From Salinisphaera sp. G21_0 (GTDB lineage: Bacteria; Pseudomonadota; Gammaproteobacteria; Pseudomonadales; Endozoicomonadaceae): a stretch of 64,000 bases of DNA. Position 1 is the stretch's first letter; each line of letters opens with the position of its first letter. The stretch spans positions 1 to 64,000 of the forward strand of contig NZ_JAGHQW010000035.1 of assembly GCF_017744115.1 (NCBI RefSeq). Reading direction: 5' to 3'. Below the pieces are notes generated by a model that worked only from the letters and a program-made list of their open reading frames with translations, had not been told where the DNA came from and did not search any database. Shown here piece after piece: positions 9,027 through 18,800 of this stretch. A program made the position numbers and the translations under genes.

Positions 9027-9294
9027 GAGTACCTCAGTAAAACATCTTGATCAGCAACAGGATAAAGGCTGATGGCCAAAAAAGGGAGAAAATCCACTAA
9101 AAAACGTTCAGTTTCTTTACAAACCGGGCGAAACATGACAACACTTGAGGAGCGGCTTAACGCGGTTCTGCGATGGAAAACCTCTGCAGAGAGCCAATAA
9201 TAATAACAAAGGTTAAGCGCCGGTCAGTATCAGTATCCACCACTTCAGTGGAAGAAGCGGCCTGATATCCTGCCGAATATATGGAGGCACTGTT
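9027..9294. other. Divergent intergenic region
   Basis: This region separates the minus-strand glucosaminidase gene from the plus-strand Yip1-family gene and must hold both promoters. A ribosome site TATGGAGG lies just before the ATG at 9295. No convincing operator or hairpin was found. Confidence 0.4.
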
Positions 9295-9906
9295 ATGATC
9301 CTAAGCCATTTCTGGGGCTTGCTTACTGAGCCCGACAACGAATGGGTCAGCATTCGCAAGAACCCACCCGGATTGATCCAGCTCTACCTTGGCCAAATCA
9401 TCTGGCTGGCAGCCCTGCCCGCCATCTGCACTTACATTGGTACTACGATGACTGGCTGGAGCCTTCCCGGCAGCACCAATGTGGTAAGACTCACACCTGA
9501 GAGTGCCCTGTGGATGTCCATCCTTGCCTGGATGGCGATGGTCTGTGGCGTTGCGGTCATGAGTTGGTTTATCCACTGGATGAGTGGTAACTTCAACAGC
9601 GACCCGTCGCTGGCAGACTGTACAGCCTTTACCTGCTATACCGCCTATCCTCTGTTTCTCATTGGTATCTGCGGTCTCTATCCATCCCTGTGGCTGGCTA
9701 TTATTGCCGGCACTGTGGCGGTATCTGCCACGGCCTACCTGCTGTACAGCGGTCTCCATATTTTCATGAAGATTCCTCAGGAACAGGGCTTTATCTATGC
9801 CAGCTCGGTTCTCTGTATTGGCCTGGTGGTTCTGGTGTCCATTATGATCACTACCGTTATTTTCTGGGGTATGGGCATTGGGCCTGAGTATGTTCAGAGT
9901 TATTAG
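9295..9906 (+). CDS. Yip1-family inner-membrane protein
   Basis: This 203-residue protein has about five hydrophobic segments (starting near residues 27, 65, 110, 125 and 170). Its N-terminus, MILSHFWGLLTEPDNEWVSIRKNP, is characteristic of bacterial Yip1/DUF1282 proteins such as E. coli YohC, which are inner-membrane proteins of unknown function. The start follows GGAGG at an appropriate spacing. It is a single gene; a palindromic element (9922-10091) and a rho-independent terminator (10091-10113) follow it. Confidence 0.8.
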   Translation: MILSHFWGLLTEPDNEWVSIRKNPPGLIQLYLGQIIWLAALPAICTYIGTTMTGWSLPGSTNVVRLTPESALWMSILAWMAMVCGVAVMSWFIHWMSGNFNSDPSLADCTAFTCYTAYPLFLIGICGLYPSLWLAIIAGTVAVSATAYLLYSGLHIFMKIPQEQGFIYASSVLCIGLVVLVSIMITTVIFWGMGIGPEYVQSY

Positions 9907-9921
9907 TCCCAACCTTACAGA

Positions 9922-10091
9922 TTAACCCGGATATTTCATAAACTGCCCCGAATCTCGCGCAGGACTCTGTCGCTCTAAGGGATTTTGTGAGGGAGCGCCG
10001 TACCGGGGAGTACGGTCGACTGAACAAAGCTCCCTTAGAGCGGCGAAGGACAAGCGAGAACGGGAGCATGTTTATGAAATATCCGGGTTAA
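9922..10091. repeat. 170-bp palindromic MITE-like element
   Basis: Perfect 22-bp terminal inverted repeats bound this element: TTAACCCGGATATTTCATAA(AC) at 9922-9943 and its complement at 10070-10091. A second nested pair, GCTCTAAGGGA with TCCCTTAGAGC, and a central CGTACCGGGGAGTACG hairpin would let the whole element fold as a cruciform or long RNA hairpin. No reading frame is present. It lies between the Yip1 stop codon and the terminator, so it would be transcribed as the 3' untranslated part of that mRNA. Confidence 0.85.
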
Positions 10092-10113
10092 GCCGTTTTA
10101 TACGGCTTTTTTT
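10091..10113 (+). terminator. Rho-independent terminator
   Basis: The stem AGCCGT, loop TTTAT and stem ACGGCT are followed by seven T residues. It lies downstream of the Yip1-family gene, directly at the right edge of the palindromic element. Its position also argues against the GTG at 10114 as a start for the next gene. Confidence 0.85.
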
Positions 10114-10149
10114 GTGCCTTACGGATTTCACAATCCTGAGCAATCCACT

Positions 10150-10701
10150 ATGATTTGCGGGCAAACTCAGAGAGCAGACAGACCATTGTCGAACGACCTT
10201 CACCAAATTGAACAGCGGATTCTTGAGCTTTATCAGGAAGCAGAAAGCTTTTTTCAACAACCGTTTAAAAAACCTTATATTCGACTGGATCTCACCGGGG
10301 AGACAGCGGGTCAGGCGTGGATTGAAAAACATCAACTGCGCTTTAATAAAGTGCTGCTTCAGGAAAACCGTGAGCACTTTATCCAGCAAACCGTTGCCCA
10401 CGAGGTGGCACACCTGCTGGCCTATGAACTGTTTGGCCGAAACATCCGGGCTCATGGCAGAGAGTGGCAAGGGATCATGACCAGGGTATTCAGACTTCCC
10501 GCCGATCGTTGTCACCGGTACGACACCGGAAGAAGCAGCCGGAAGCAGTGGCTCTATCGATGCCACTGTCAGGGCAAGACGATTCACCTGAGCACCATAC
10601 GACACAACCGCTCACAACGGGGAACGGTCTATCTGTGCACCGCCTGTAAAGGACCATTAACATTTCTCGGTAACGCCCTGGCTGCCCCCCAAAACTGCTA
10701 A
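10150..10701 (+). CDS. SprT-like zinc metalloprotease-fold protein
   Basis: This protein of about 183 residues has the SprT-like zincin motif HEVAH at residues 84-88, a likely third ligand in AHGREW (His102), and a C-terminal zinc-ribbon-like part ([16 protein letters not shown]). The family includes E. coli SprT and is related to the eukaryotic DNA-protein crosslink protease SPRTN; the bacterial role is not well defined. I prefer the ATG at 10150 over the GTG at 10114, which abuts the terminator. The 3' end overlaps the convergent recQ gene by 45 bases. Confidence 0.85.
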   Translation: MICGQTQRADRPLSNDLHQIEQRILELYQEAESFFQQPFKKPYIRLDLTGETAGQAWIEKHQLRFNKVLLQENREHFIQQTVAHEVAHLLAYELFGRNIRAHGREWQGIMTRVFRLPADRCHRYDTGRSSRKQWLYRCHCQGKTIHLSTIRHNRSQRGTVYLCTACKGPLTFLGNALAAPQNC

Positions 10702-12483
10702 TAAGTCATCGCCGTATTTCTCCAGCTTAAACTGACCTATTCCAGTGATTTTCGACAATTCAAGATGGGATTGAGGACGCACCTTTATCAGCTCCATCAG
10801 GGTCTTGTCGTTAACGATGACATAAGCGGGGACATTCTGTTCTTCAGCATGGGTACGGCGCCACTGGCGCAAAGCCTCCCACAACTGCTGATCATGGGCT
10901 TCCACCACCACACGACCAACTTCCCGGTATTCCTGCTCATACCTCCGGGAAGGCTCATAACGATCACGGCGTAACTGAATACGCTCATCACCTTTTAACA
11001 GTGACCGGCAACGCTCATTCAGTTTAAGGGCACCGTGACTGTCGTGATCCACATTCACGTACCCTCTGGCCACCAGCTGGCGATAGACCGACCGCCAGCT
11101 GCTCTGATCCAGCTCGGTGCCAATACCAAAAGTGCTCAGACGATCATGACCAAAACGGCGGATTTTATCGGTACTTTTCCCCAGCAGAATATCCACAAGA
11201 TGAGCCACCCCGAAGCTCTGCCCGCTCCGGTAAATACAGGACAACGCCTTGCGGGCAACTTCGGTCCCATCCCATATTTCCGGTGGCTCAAGACACAAGT
11301 CACAATAGCCACAGGGTTTATCCAGAGGCTCATCAAAGTAATTCAACAACACCTGTCGTCGACATCCGGTCACCTCACAAAGCGCCAGCATGGCTTCCAG
11401 CTTTTGCTGCTCTATCTGTTGAATATGCACACTGGCACTGGAACGGGCCTGAAGCTGTTTGAGCAGCACCACATCCTGTAAGCCATAAACCATCCAGGCG
11501 GTCGCGGGTAGACCATCACGCCCCGCTCGGCCGGTCTCCTGGTAATAGGCTTCAATACTTCTTGGCAGGTCGAGGTGGGCAACAAACCGCACATCCGGTT
11601 TATCAATCCCCATACCAAAGGCAATGGTCGCGACAATGATGATCCCTTCTTCGACAATGAACCGGTGCTGGTTTACCCGCCGTTCTTCCGGTGAAAGCCC
11701 GGCATGGTAGGGCAGCGCCTTTCGCCCTGACTGCGTCAACCACTGGGCAGTCTGCTCCACTTTCTTACGGGAAAGGCAATAAACAATACCGGAATCTTCG
11801 GGATGCTCTTTATTAAGAAAGTTCAGTAGCTGTTGTTTACCCTGCTTCTTCTGGCTGATCCGGTAGAAAATATTGGGTCGGTTAAAGCTATCTATAAATA
11901 CCCGGGCAGCTCCAAGCCCCAGTCGTTCACGGATTTCCTGCCGGGTTCTCTGATCGGCCGTCGCTGTCAGGGCAATTCTGGGAACCCCGGGAAACCGTGT
12001 TTGCAAACAGGAGAGTTGCAGGTATTCCGGCCGGAAATCGTGCCCCCACTGAGAGACACAGTGAGCCTCATCAATGGCAAACAAAGCCACCTGAATCTGA
12101 TCCAGTAGCCGCTGCATCGACTCAGTCAGCAATCTTTCCGGCGCTACATACAATAAATCCAGATCACCGATCAGCAGTTCCCGCTCAACCTGAAGCCTGT
12201 CTTCCCCCAGCATGGCGGAGTGCAGACAGTCGGCACGAATACCCAGCTCCCGAAGACTGTTAATCTGGTCATCCATCAAGGCGATCAAAGGAGAAACGAC
12301 AACTGCCGTACCACCTCTTAATAACGCGGGGATCTGGTAACAGAGTGATTTCCCACCCCCTGTAGGCATCAATACCAGGGCATCACGGCCAGCAACGATT
12401 TCATTAATTACCTCTTGCTGGAATCCTCGAAAGGACGGGTAACCAAATGTATTTTTTAAAATATCCAGAGCAGGATCAGGCAT
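10657..12483 (-). CDS. recQ: ATP-dependent DNA helicase RecQ
   Basis: This 608-residue 3'-5' DNA helicase functions in recombination and repair of stalled forks. It has Walker A MPTGGGKS (residues 39-46), the DEAH box in [19 protein letters not shown], motif [12 protein letters not shown], the RecQ zinc cysteines in GCRRQ...[13 protein letters not shown], the winged-helix region, and a C-terminal HRDC domain (residues about 525-600). Length equals the E. coli enzyme's 609 residues when the ATG at 12483 is used rather than the TTG at 12513. It converges with and overlaps the SprT-like gene. Confidence 0.95.
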   Translation of the reverse strand: MPDPALDILKNTFGYPSFRGFQQEVINEIVAGRDALVLMPTGGGKSLCYQIPALLRGGTAVVVSPLIALMDDQINSLRELGIRADCLHSAMLGEDRLQVERELLIGDLDLLYVAPERLLTESMQRLLDQIQVALFAIDEAHCVSQWGHDFRPEYLQLSCLQTRFPGVPRIALTATADQRTRQEIRERLGLGAARVFIDSFNRPNIFYRISQKKQGKQQLLNFLNKEHPEDSGIVYCLSRKKVEQTAQWLTQSGRKALPYHAGLSPEERRVNQHRFIVEEGIIIVATIAFGMGIDKPDVRFVAHLDLPRSIEAYYQETGRAGRDGLPATAWMVYGLQDVVLLKQLQARSSASVHIQQIEQQKLEAMLALCEVTGCRRQVLLNYFDEPLDKPCGYCDLCLEPPEIWDGTEVARKALSCIYRSGQSFGVAHLVDILLGKSTDKIRRFGHDRLSTFGIGTELDQSSWRSVYRQLVARGYVNVDHDSHGALKLNERCRSLLKGDERIQLRRDRYEPSRRYEQEYREVGRVVVEAHDQQLWEALRQWRRTHAEEQNVPAYVIVNDKTLMELIKVRPQSHLELSKITGIGQFKLEKYGDDLLAVLGGSQGVTEKC

Positions 12484-12565
12484 TGAACATAATCGCATCT
12501 GATAAAAGGCCAAGTATACGGATACTCGCCAACATCTTCATCAAATCCTGATAGGATCCAACAAA

Positions 12566-14698
12566 TCATACTATCGTCATATGTCGCCCACCTGTTTCAA
12601 TACATAACTTTAAATCTCTCGATAAGTTATTGACAAATTCATCATTCTCATGGGGATTATTATGCACCTCTATAGTGGTCAAATAATGACCAACCCATGA
12701 AGCCTTACACAACACCTTTAGCCTGTTCATGTTCTCATAAAGAAGAATGCTGACCAGCTTCTGGCCTCCGGTTGAGAATCGGTTAAAATACGGCACCAGT
12801 TCACGAGCTGGCTCGTGTTTTAATTGGGGACACCCTCGATAACTGGCAACAATTGAAAAGCTGCCCGCCTTGGCTTTTCCCAGTTTGAGAAGATACTCGG
12901 CACATAAGCTATTGGACAATGATTTTGCCGCCATTAATTCCTGACGAATGTCATTCAATGCTTTCACCCAAGCCACTACATTTGATGTATTTTCCTGACT
13001 TTTACAAATGGCAACGGCAATCTCTAAAAATTCACTCCCATTAGCCTGTAAACTTAATTCTGGAAATACCTGACCGGCATAATCCTGATAATTGAAATTT
13101 AAATATTTATCAAGATACTCTTGAAACTGGGCATTCCATAAACACCTGCATTCAGCTAAAACCGCTTGTTTTAGAGCACTCAAATAAGAAACACCATAAT
13201 TCTTCAGTGTATCAATATTACCCTCAAGCCAAAAATCAAAAAACTGTTTTTTTCCTGAAGGATACCAGCGAAGTAAATTTGAGCATCGCACCACAATCTC
13301 TTCCATGCCAGCATGATTACCATCAGACTGGATACCTCTTATTATTAAACCTTCATTATATTCAGACACCCAGTTAAATTTACTCAACTGCCACCGCACA
13401 TCATACTTACTCAGAGTGGTATCACATAAAAACACCTTATTATCTTTTAACAAAAAACCTTTTTTAAAATAAGTTTTTCTGGTTTTTGGCTTTTTTGAAA
13501 CAGTAGATAATAGACTATCGTCGCTGTTACAACGCCTCAACCCGCCATCATTCAGTGCTCGAGCAGCAAGCAAACCTCCGGCATTCCCGGTTATCTCTTC
13601 GATGTCCAGGAGTAGCCGCCTTGAAGCTGCCGGCTTGATTTGTCTCTCTACCACCCGTGCCACCTTACCATGAAAGTTCAGATTTATTTTTGCTTCATTC
13701 AGGCGCCAATTACCACTTTTACTCAAAGAACCAAGACTGATCATCACAGAAAAAGAACAAGGTAATTTCAGTTTTTTTGCCTTACCATCTGCATTGATAT
13801 ACTCATTGTAAGTCACAGTTGATTTCAAAACACACCGCCAGTCGTTTAGTTCCAAAATATGAGTGCAGCTTGAAGATCCTGAGCAACTCAGTTTTAACCC
13901 CATTTCAGAGAAGTACGCATATAGCTGATTCAACAAGCCTTGCCCAAGAAGAATTTTCAAGGAATCCGACAGCTCAGAACCCTGCCCCTCAAGATATGAA
14001 GCCATCATCCTCTCAACCTCATGATTACTGACAGATTCATCTGCAAGATTCAAACTGCACTTATAGTTTTTGGTGTTGAACTTGTGTGGTTGAGCACCAT
14101 GCGTACCTTCTTTAATAATGGTTAAATCAACCCTGCCTACGTCATTCTGATACGATTCTTCATATTTCCTTAATCTGACTTTTTCGGTTCCCCCATTTGC
14201 CAGATAAGCCGCACAATCCCGGATGGCATCGTTATCACAAATCTTACGTGCCATTTCATGGGGAAGTGTTTCCTCAACATCATTGAGCTTGCAGGAGAAG
14301 GTTACCGGAAAAAAAAACGCAGAAAAGCAATCTTTTGCTTTTGCCGACTGGTTTGGGATCCCTCTCATAACATCCACTGCAGCCCCGAATTCAGCTCGCC
14401 CCATAGGAGACCTTGCACTGGTCGACGCTGCCTCAACTCTTGACCGGGATATCCTGCCACGTATTTCTGAACTGACTTTTCCGGCAAGTTGCCTATCACA
14501 ATGCACAAGCTCCCGTCGATCTTTAGCATACACCGGTTCCTCAGCAGGCCTTTGACGCATTAACATCAACCTCAAAGATTTAAATGGCCTTACTGATTTG
14601 CCATCCTTCATGCGCCCTTCTCTAACAGGCTTATCCCTTTGGTCATCAGATCGCAAGCTATATGTTTTGCAGGGTCTACCTACAGGCTTATTATCCAT
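12566..14698 (-). CDS. Unrecognised 710-residue protein
   Basis: I recognise no domain in this protein. The ATG at 14698 is well supported by GGAG seven bases upstream; a longer frame extends to 14824. The N-terminal 120 residues are strongly basic and low in hydrophobics (KPVGRPCKTYSLRSDDQRDK, GRISRSRVEAAS), so probably disordered. The rest is mixed, with scattered cysteines (CSGSSSCTHILELNDWRCVL) and no evident signal peptide or membrane segment. A basic KKPKTRKTYFKK tract lies near residue 400. It lies between recQ and the UPF0149 gene as an isolated gene of lower GC content than those neighbours, which suggests an acquired accessory or effector-type gene; this is inference. Confidence 0.7.
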   Translation of the reverse strand: MDNKPVGRPCKTYSLRSDDQRDKPVREGRMKDGKSVRPFKSLRLMLMRQRPAEEPVYAKDRRELVHCDRQLAGKVSSEIRGRISRSRVEAASTSARSPMGRAEFGAAVDVMRGIPNQSAKAKDCFSAFFFPVTFSCKLNDVEETLPHEMARKICDNDAIRDCAAYLANGGTEKVRLRKYEESYQNDVGRVDLTIIKEGTHGAQPHKFNTKNYKCSLNLADESVSNHEVERMMASYLEGQGSELSDSLKILLGQGLLNQLYAYFSEMGLKLSCSGSSSCTHILELNDWRCVLKSTVTYNEYINADGKAKKLKLPCSFSVMISLGSLSKSGNWRLNEAKINLNFHGKVARVVERQIKPAASRRLLLDIEEITGNAGGLLAARALNDGGLRRCNSDDSLLSTVSKKPKTRKTYFKKGFLLKDNKVFLCDTTLSKYDVRWQLSKFNWVSEYNEGLIIRGIQSDGNHAGMEEIVVRCSNLLRWYPSGKKQFFDFWLEGNIDTLKNYGVSYLSALKQAVLAECRCLWNAQFQEYLDKYLNFNYQDYAGQVFPELSLQANGSEFLEIAVAICKSQENTSNVVAWVKALNDIRQELMAAKSLSNSLCAEYLLKLGKAKAGSFSIVASYRGCPQLKHEPARELVPYFNRFSTGGQKLVSILLYENMNRLKVLCKASWVGHYLTTIEVHNNPHENDEFVNNLSRDLKLCIETGGRHMTIV

Positions 14699-14953
14699 AC
14701 TCAATCTCCAAGGATTCACCATACATATGAACGACATCTGATTTTTTATCTTACGCCCAACCCATATAAGAGATTGTTTGGACGGATTATGAGCTGACCG
14801 CTCCCTTACGTTAGCAACCAACATTTAGTTCTATAAAAAAAACAGTGATCCTTATTATCAGGTAACCCATCATGATAAAGGCTTCACCGGACAGACTTTT
14901 ATCTCCACCAAAGCCAGAGTAAAATCCCTCCTCAAACTTTCAGGATACCCTCT

Positions 14954-15541
14954 ATGTCCAATACCCGTGCTTCTGTGGATGCGCTGTTACAGCCTTATAC
15001 GGAACAAAATGAAGGAACTCTTGACTACCATGGCCTCCACGGTTTCCTGACGGCCCTGACCATCTGCCCCATAGACCTGACCGAGCAGGTACGGAACGAG
15101 TGTATTTTTGATGGTGAGATTGAGCTCCCTGCTGCCAGTGCCAATGAGTTGAATGAACTTATTGCCAGAATGCAAACGACCATCGACCGGGGATTTAACG
15201 ACGAAGATGAGGGCTTCTCCCTCTCCTGCGAATCCGAGGAGCTGGAAGACCATGACGATGAGGCCCTCGCCAACTGGTGCATCGGCTTTATGGTGGCTCA
15301 CTTCCTCGATGAAGACGCCTGGTTCGGAACCAATGAACAGGAGGTTTGTGAACTCCTGCTGCCGATCATGCTGGCCTCAGGTCTGTTTGATGATGAGCAG
15401 GAGTTTCAGGATATTCGCAGGGACAGCAAGCTCACAGAGGATATGTGCAGCCAGATTCCCGAAGTATTGATGGAGCTTTACCTGATCTTCAACGCACCGG
15501 AAGAGAAAAAGCCACACCAACCGGGAAAACGGCGTTCGTAG
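14954..15541 (+). CDS. YecA/UPF0149-family protein
   Basis: This 195-residue acidic protein belongs to the YecA/YgfB (UPF0149) family. It shows the family's LDYHGLHGFLTALTICP segment near residue 25 and ALANWCIGFMVAHFLDEDAWF near residue 100. No SEC-C zinc motif is present at the C-terminus, so it is the short YgfB-like form, whose molecular role is not settled in general. Divergent from the upstream unknown gene. A TTCAGGATACCCTCT leader precedes the ATG; the ribosome site is weak. Confidence 0.8.
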   Translation: MSNTRASVDALLQPYTEQNEGTLDYHGLHGFLTALTICPIDLTEQVRNECIFDGEIELPAASANELNELIARMQTTIDRGFNDEDEGFSLSCESEELEDHDDEALANWCIGFMVAHFLDEDAWFGTNEQEVCELLLPIMLASGLFDDEQEFQDIRRDSKLTEDMCSQIPEVLMELYLIFNAPEEKKPHQPGKRRS

Positions 15542-15715
15542 TCTTGTGCAGGAAATTACTAATACACTCAGAGCTTCCCCTGGCTCTGTGTGGGAATGCA
15601 TACCGGGGTCTGCAGGATGTGAAACAACCTGTTTAAGCCCGGAATCATGAGAGTTTACCGGGAGCTTTCTGTTGATTTGGATAAATTGCCACGATTTTAC
15701 CGGATTTCTGCCTTG

Positions 15716-15885
15716 GGAATTGTCCCGAAATAATATGCACATTTCAGAGTTTCAAAACTACATTCGTCCTGAGCCTGTCGAAGGGCGTGAACTCCGGCTT
15801 CATGTATTGTGCCAATCACCCTTCGACAAGCTCAGGATGAACAGAGATCGAGTTCAAAATGTCGAAATTATTTCGGGACAATTCC
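15716..15885. repeat. Nested palindromic element at the 3' end of the giant AAA gene
   Basis: Perfect 19-bp outer inverted repeats (GGAATTGTCCCGAAATAAT at 15716-15734 and its complement at 15867-15885) enclose inner arms TTCGTCCTGAGCCTGTCGAA (from 15763) and its imperfect complement CCTTCGACAAGCTCAGGATG (within 15819-15841). The inner sequence is a dispersed repeat I know from many environmental proteobacteria. The stop codon of the giant AAA gene is within the element (15816-15818), so the element encodes that protein's last 22-23 residues. Confidence 0.85.
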
Positions 15886-18800
15886 TTGCTCAGTTTTGCA
15901 GCCAGAGAATCCGGGTCCACCGAAGAGCAAAACTCCCGGGCAATGGTTGTCAGCTCAGCGGATGTCAGAACCAGGGCATTACTGATATTCAGCGCCTGCT
16001 GTAAACAGGAGCGGTCAAAATGAGATAGATTAATATCAATATGAAATCGTTTAATATATGTAGGACATGTGACGTTTATCATGCCAATCAGTTCCTTCGC
16101 AGAGGATATTTTACGGGCACCCTGCCTTAATTGATCATGCGCAATTCGATCATAGCCATATATACCTTCCCTCCCTTCCCAGCAGAAGGTCAGGCTCCCA
16201 CCGTTGGTGTGGGTCTTGTGAAATAGATATTGAAAAAATGCTTGCTTGATAGATTCCTCGCAATGCTTTTCCAAATTTTCCAGCTTCCGTTCCTCTTCTC
16301 TTGAGATTTGCAAGTGACCAAGTTCCCCGCCCCTATCGCGGCCGTGCAGTATTACTTTTGCTTTCAAAGGTAATTCAAGATATGACTGTATAGGCATAGA
16401 AAATGTGGTTGTTCTCATAAAATGTAATCTGCCTAAGGTCGCTAGTCGATCATGTTTGTTTGACATGAAAAAGAGTTTATTTGTCTGACAGGCATCAAGC
16501 TCAAATGTCGCCTGTTTCTGTCTCAGCACGGCAAACTCCGGGCTATCCCGAAATATCCGTGGCAAAATGGCGTTGACCGTATCAGGAAGGTTAGTTAGCT
16601 TCCACTTTGGTTGACCTATCATAATCACTGGGCGCTGATGGTTTTTTCCAGCCCGCATCATGGGAAAGGCGGCCTTGTGTGCCAACATACGTCCAATATC
16701 CGGAATTCCTGTCGGATCATTGGTCCAGGAATCATCCAGGGATCGGCCTGCAATCCCGGACTGAAGGAAAGGCGAATTCCCACCGTGGTCGTGGGTAATG
16801 AAAATGGGTTCTGCCAAGGCCTCAAGTATTTCCTGGTAATTCCGCTTGCCCGTTTTTTCATATCCAAAAAGATGTGTGTACCATTTTTTCCGGGCATCGA
16901 TGGCAAGAGGCTTCAGTTCATCAAAGCCTTCCAGGTAATTTATTAATTCGCGATGTCTGCTCAGAAAATGGATAGCGCCGCTACCCCCCCAAAATATTTT
17001 ATTCTTGTAGCGGTAATTGAGTGTGTCCGGGTCCAGTAAACCGGATGCCAAAGCCTCCCGGACAATATTGATAGTCGAAGGCTCAGAGAAATCAGCGTTT
17101 AACCGTATTGCATCGCTTAAAATTTCAAGCCATTTATTAATGTCAAAATTACAATGCATAAACAGTTTTTTGATATCCATAAGTTGATTTATAATTTGAC
17201 CATCTGCTATTTTCTTGCTTTCGTTGCGCAAGCTGGAGAGCAAGATAGCTTTGAGAGTTGTTTCTTTTTCCTCATATAAACACCTTTCGGCGTTCCTTAA
17301 GTCCGGAAGGAGTTCTTTGTCATTACCCAGTTGCGAAATCTTCCGATCCATCTTTTCCAGTAAAGCATCACCCTGGAGCAGCCCGGTTAAACCCTGACGG
17401 CACAGGGCACGGATTTGTCCAACGATATTCAGATCGATTGTTGGCAGCGGACTAACAAAGTCAACGGTCTTGCCAGGCTTCCCTGTAACGATGAGTTCAC
17501 TGCCCCGGCGTTTTTGTTGTTCAGTAGCCTGATCGAAAAGGCCAAGCGCTGTTTGGGATTGAGAACTCTGTGGTGCTGCCTTTTGCGTCGGTTGCACATC
17601 GGGTTCCAATACATCCAACCGGACAGGGGCACCACCGAGACCCAGCCTCGACTGCCAATTGCCACCGTTATCCAGGGAGTACTCGGGAAATGTATGGATG
17701 GCATTGCCCACCAATCGGGAGGCAATGCCGTAATAGCGGCAAAGTGCTACAAATATCGCGGAGCGATGCGCGCAACCCCCTTGCCGATTGTGCAAAAGAT
17801 ACGAGAAAAAGTGAGTGCCCGGGTCCGGTTTTCCCTTACCGGTAAACTGTTGACAATAATGGGCAATTGCCTCAATGCGTTGCCGGGGAGACTCTGCCTT
17901 TTGAATAGCGAGCAGATCTTTACGCAGCCCTTCCGGAACTTTATGCATGTGCTCAAACAGGTCCTTAATACCTGTTTTTATTTCTGCTGAACAGCTTGTT
18001 TCCGGACGACGCGTCCAGTCTTTCACACGGTGGTCACCAGTGAACGATGGATGACTGCTATCCGGCTGTTGTTGAACCAGGTAAGTAAAGGCTATGGTTT
18101 CGTTGCGTTTGGCAGCAGGTACCACCACGCTGTGCAAGCCGCAATAGTCGTCTCTGGTCAGACGAAATGGCAGACCGGGCTGAATAACCATACCGATAAT
18201 GTCTTCATGGGGACTTAGACCCGGTAACCTGAACAGGCCATTGACCGCTTTCAGACTAATGTGTGCACGGCTTTGGTTAGCAGCAGGTATTCTATTTTCC
18301 CAACCGGTCGGATGGTTGGGTAATGTGACCTCAACCGGCTCTGGGGGCAAATCATCAATAACGATGCCACCGTCAGCAGCCACGATGACATCCAGGCAAC
18401 GGAATCGATACTTTGCCGCATGGCATTTGCTGTCAATAAAGTATCTGCCAACAACCTCGTCTGGCTTGTTTTGGGATTCAAAATCGGTATCTAAGCACAA
18501 CTTCTTTTGTGAGGCTTGCAAAAATTCGAACAATAAATTGTCTCTGCGTTTTCTCTTGCGTTGACCGGTAAAGAGTTCCACTATGCCTGATAATATGGAC
18601 TGTTTGCTGGACCCGGCTTCACTGCTGCTGGCTGATTGGTATAGGGCTTCGACAGCATTGTCCGAGTTTGAGGCTGCGCTGGAGGTTCCGGAACCGCCAA
18701 CTGGCTGTGTGTCTTCGGTGACATTTCCGGTGTTTCCAGTGGCCAAAACTGCCTGTGGCCTGACCTGATCCGATAACGGCCTGACAGGATGAGTCAGCAG

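Noticed and set aside
9301-9912. 203-codon open frame on the minus strand opposite the Yip1-family gene
   Set aside because: It is the mirror of a well-supported membrane-protein gene, has no ribosome site and a composition (His/Gln/Gly-rich) typical of antisense reading of a GC-rich gene.
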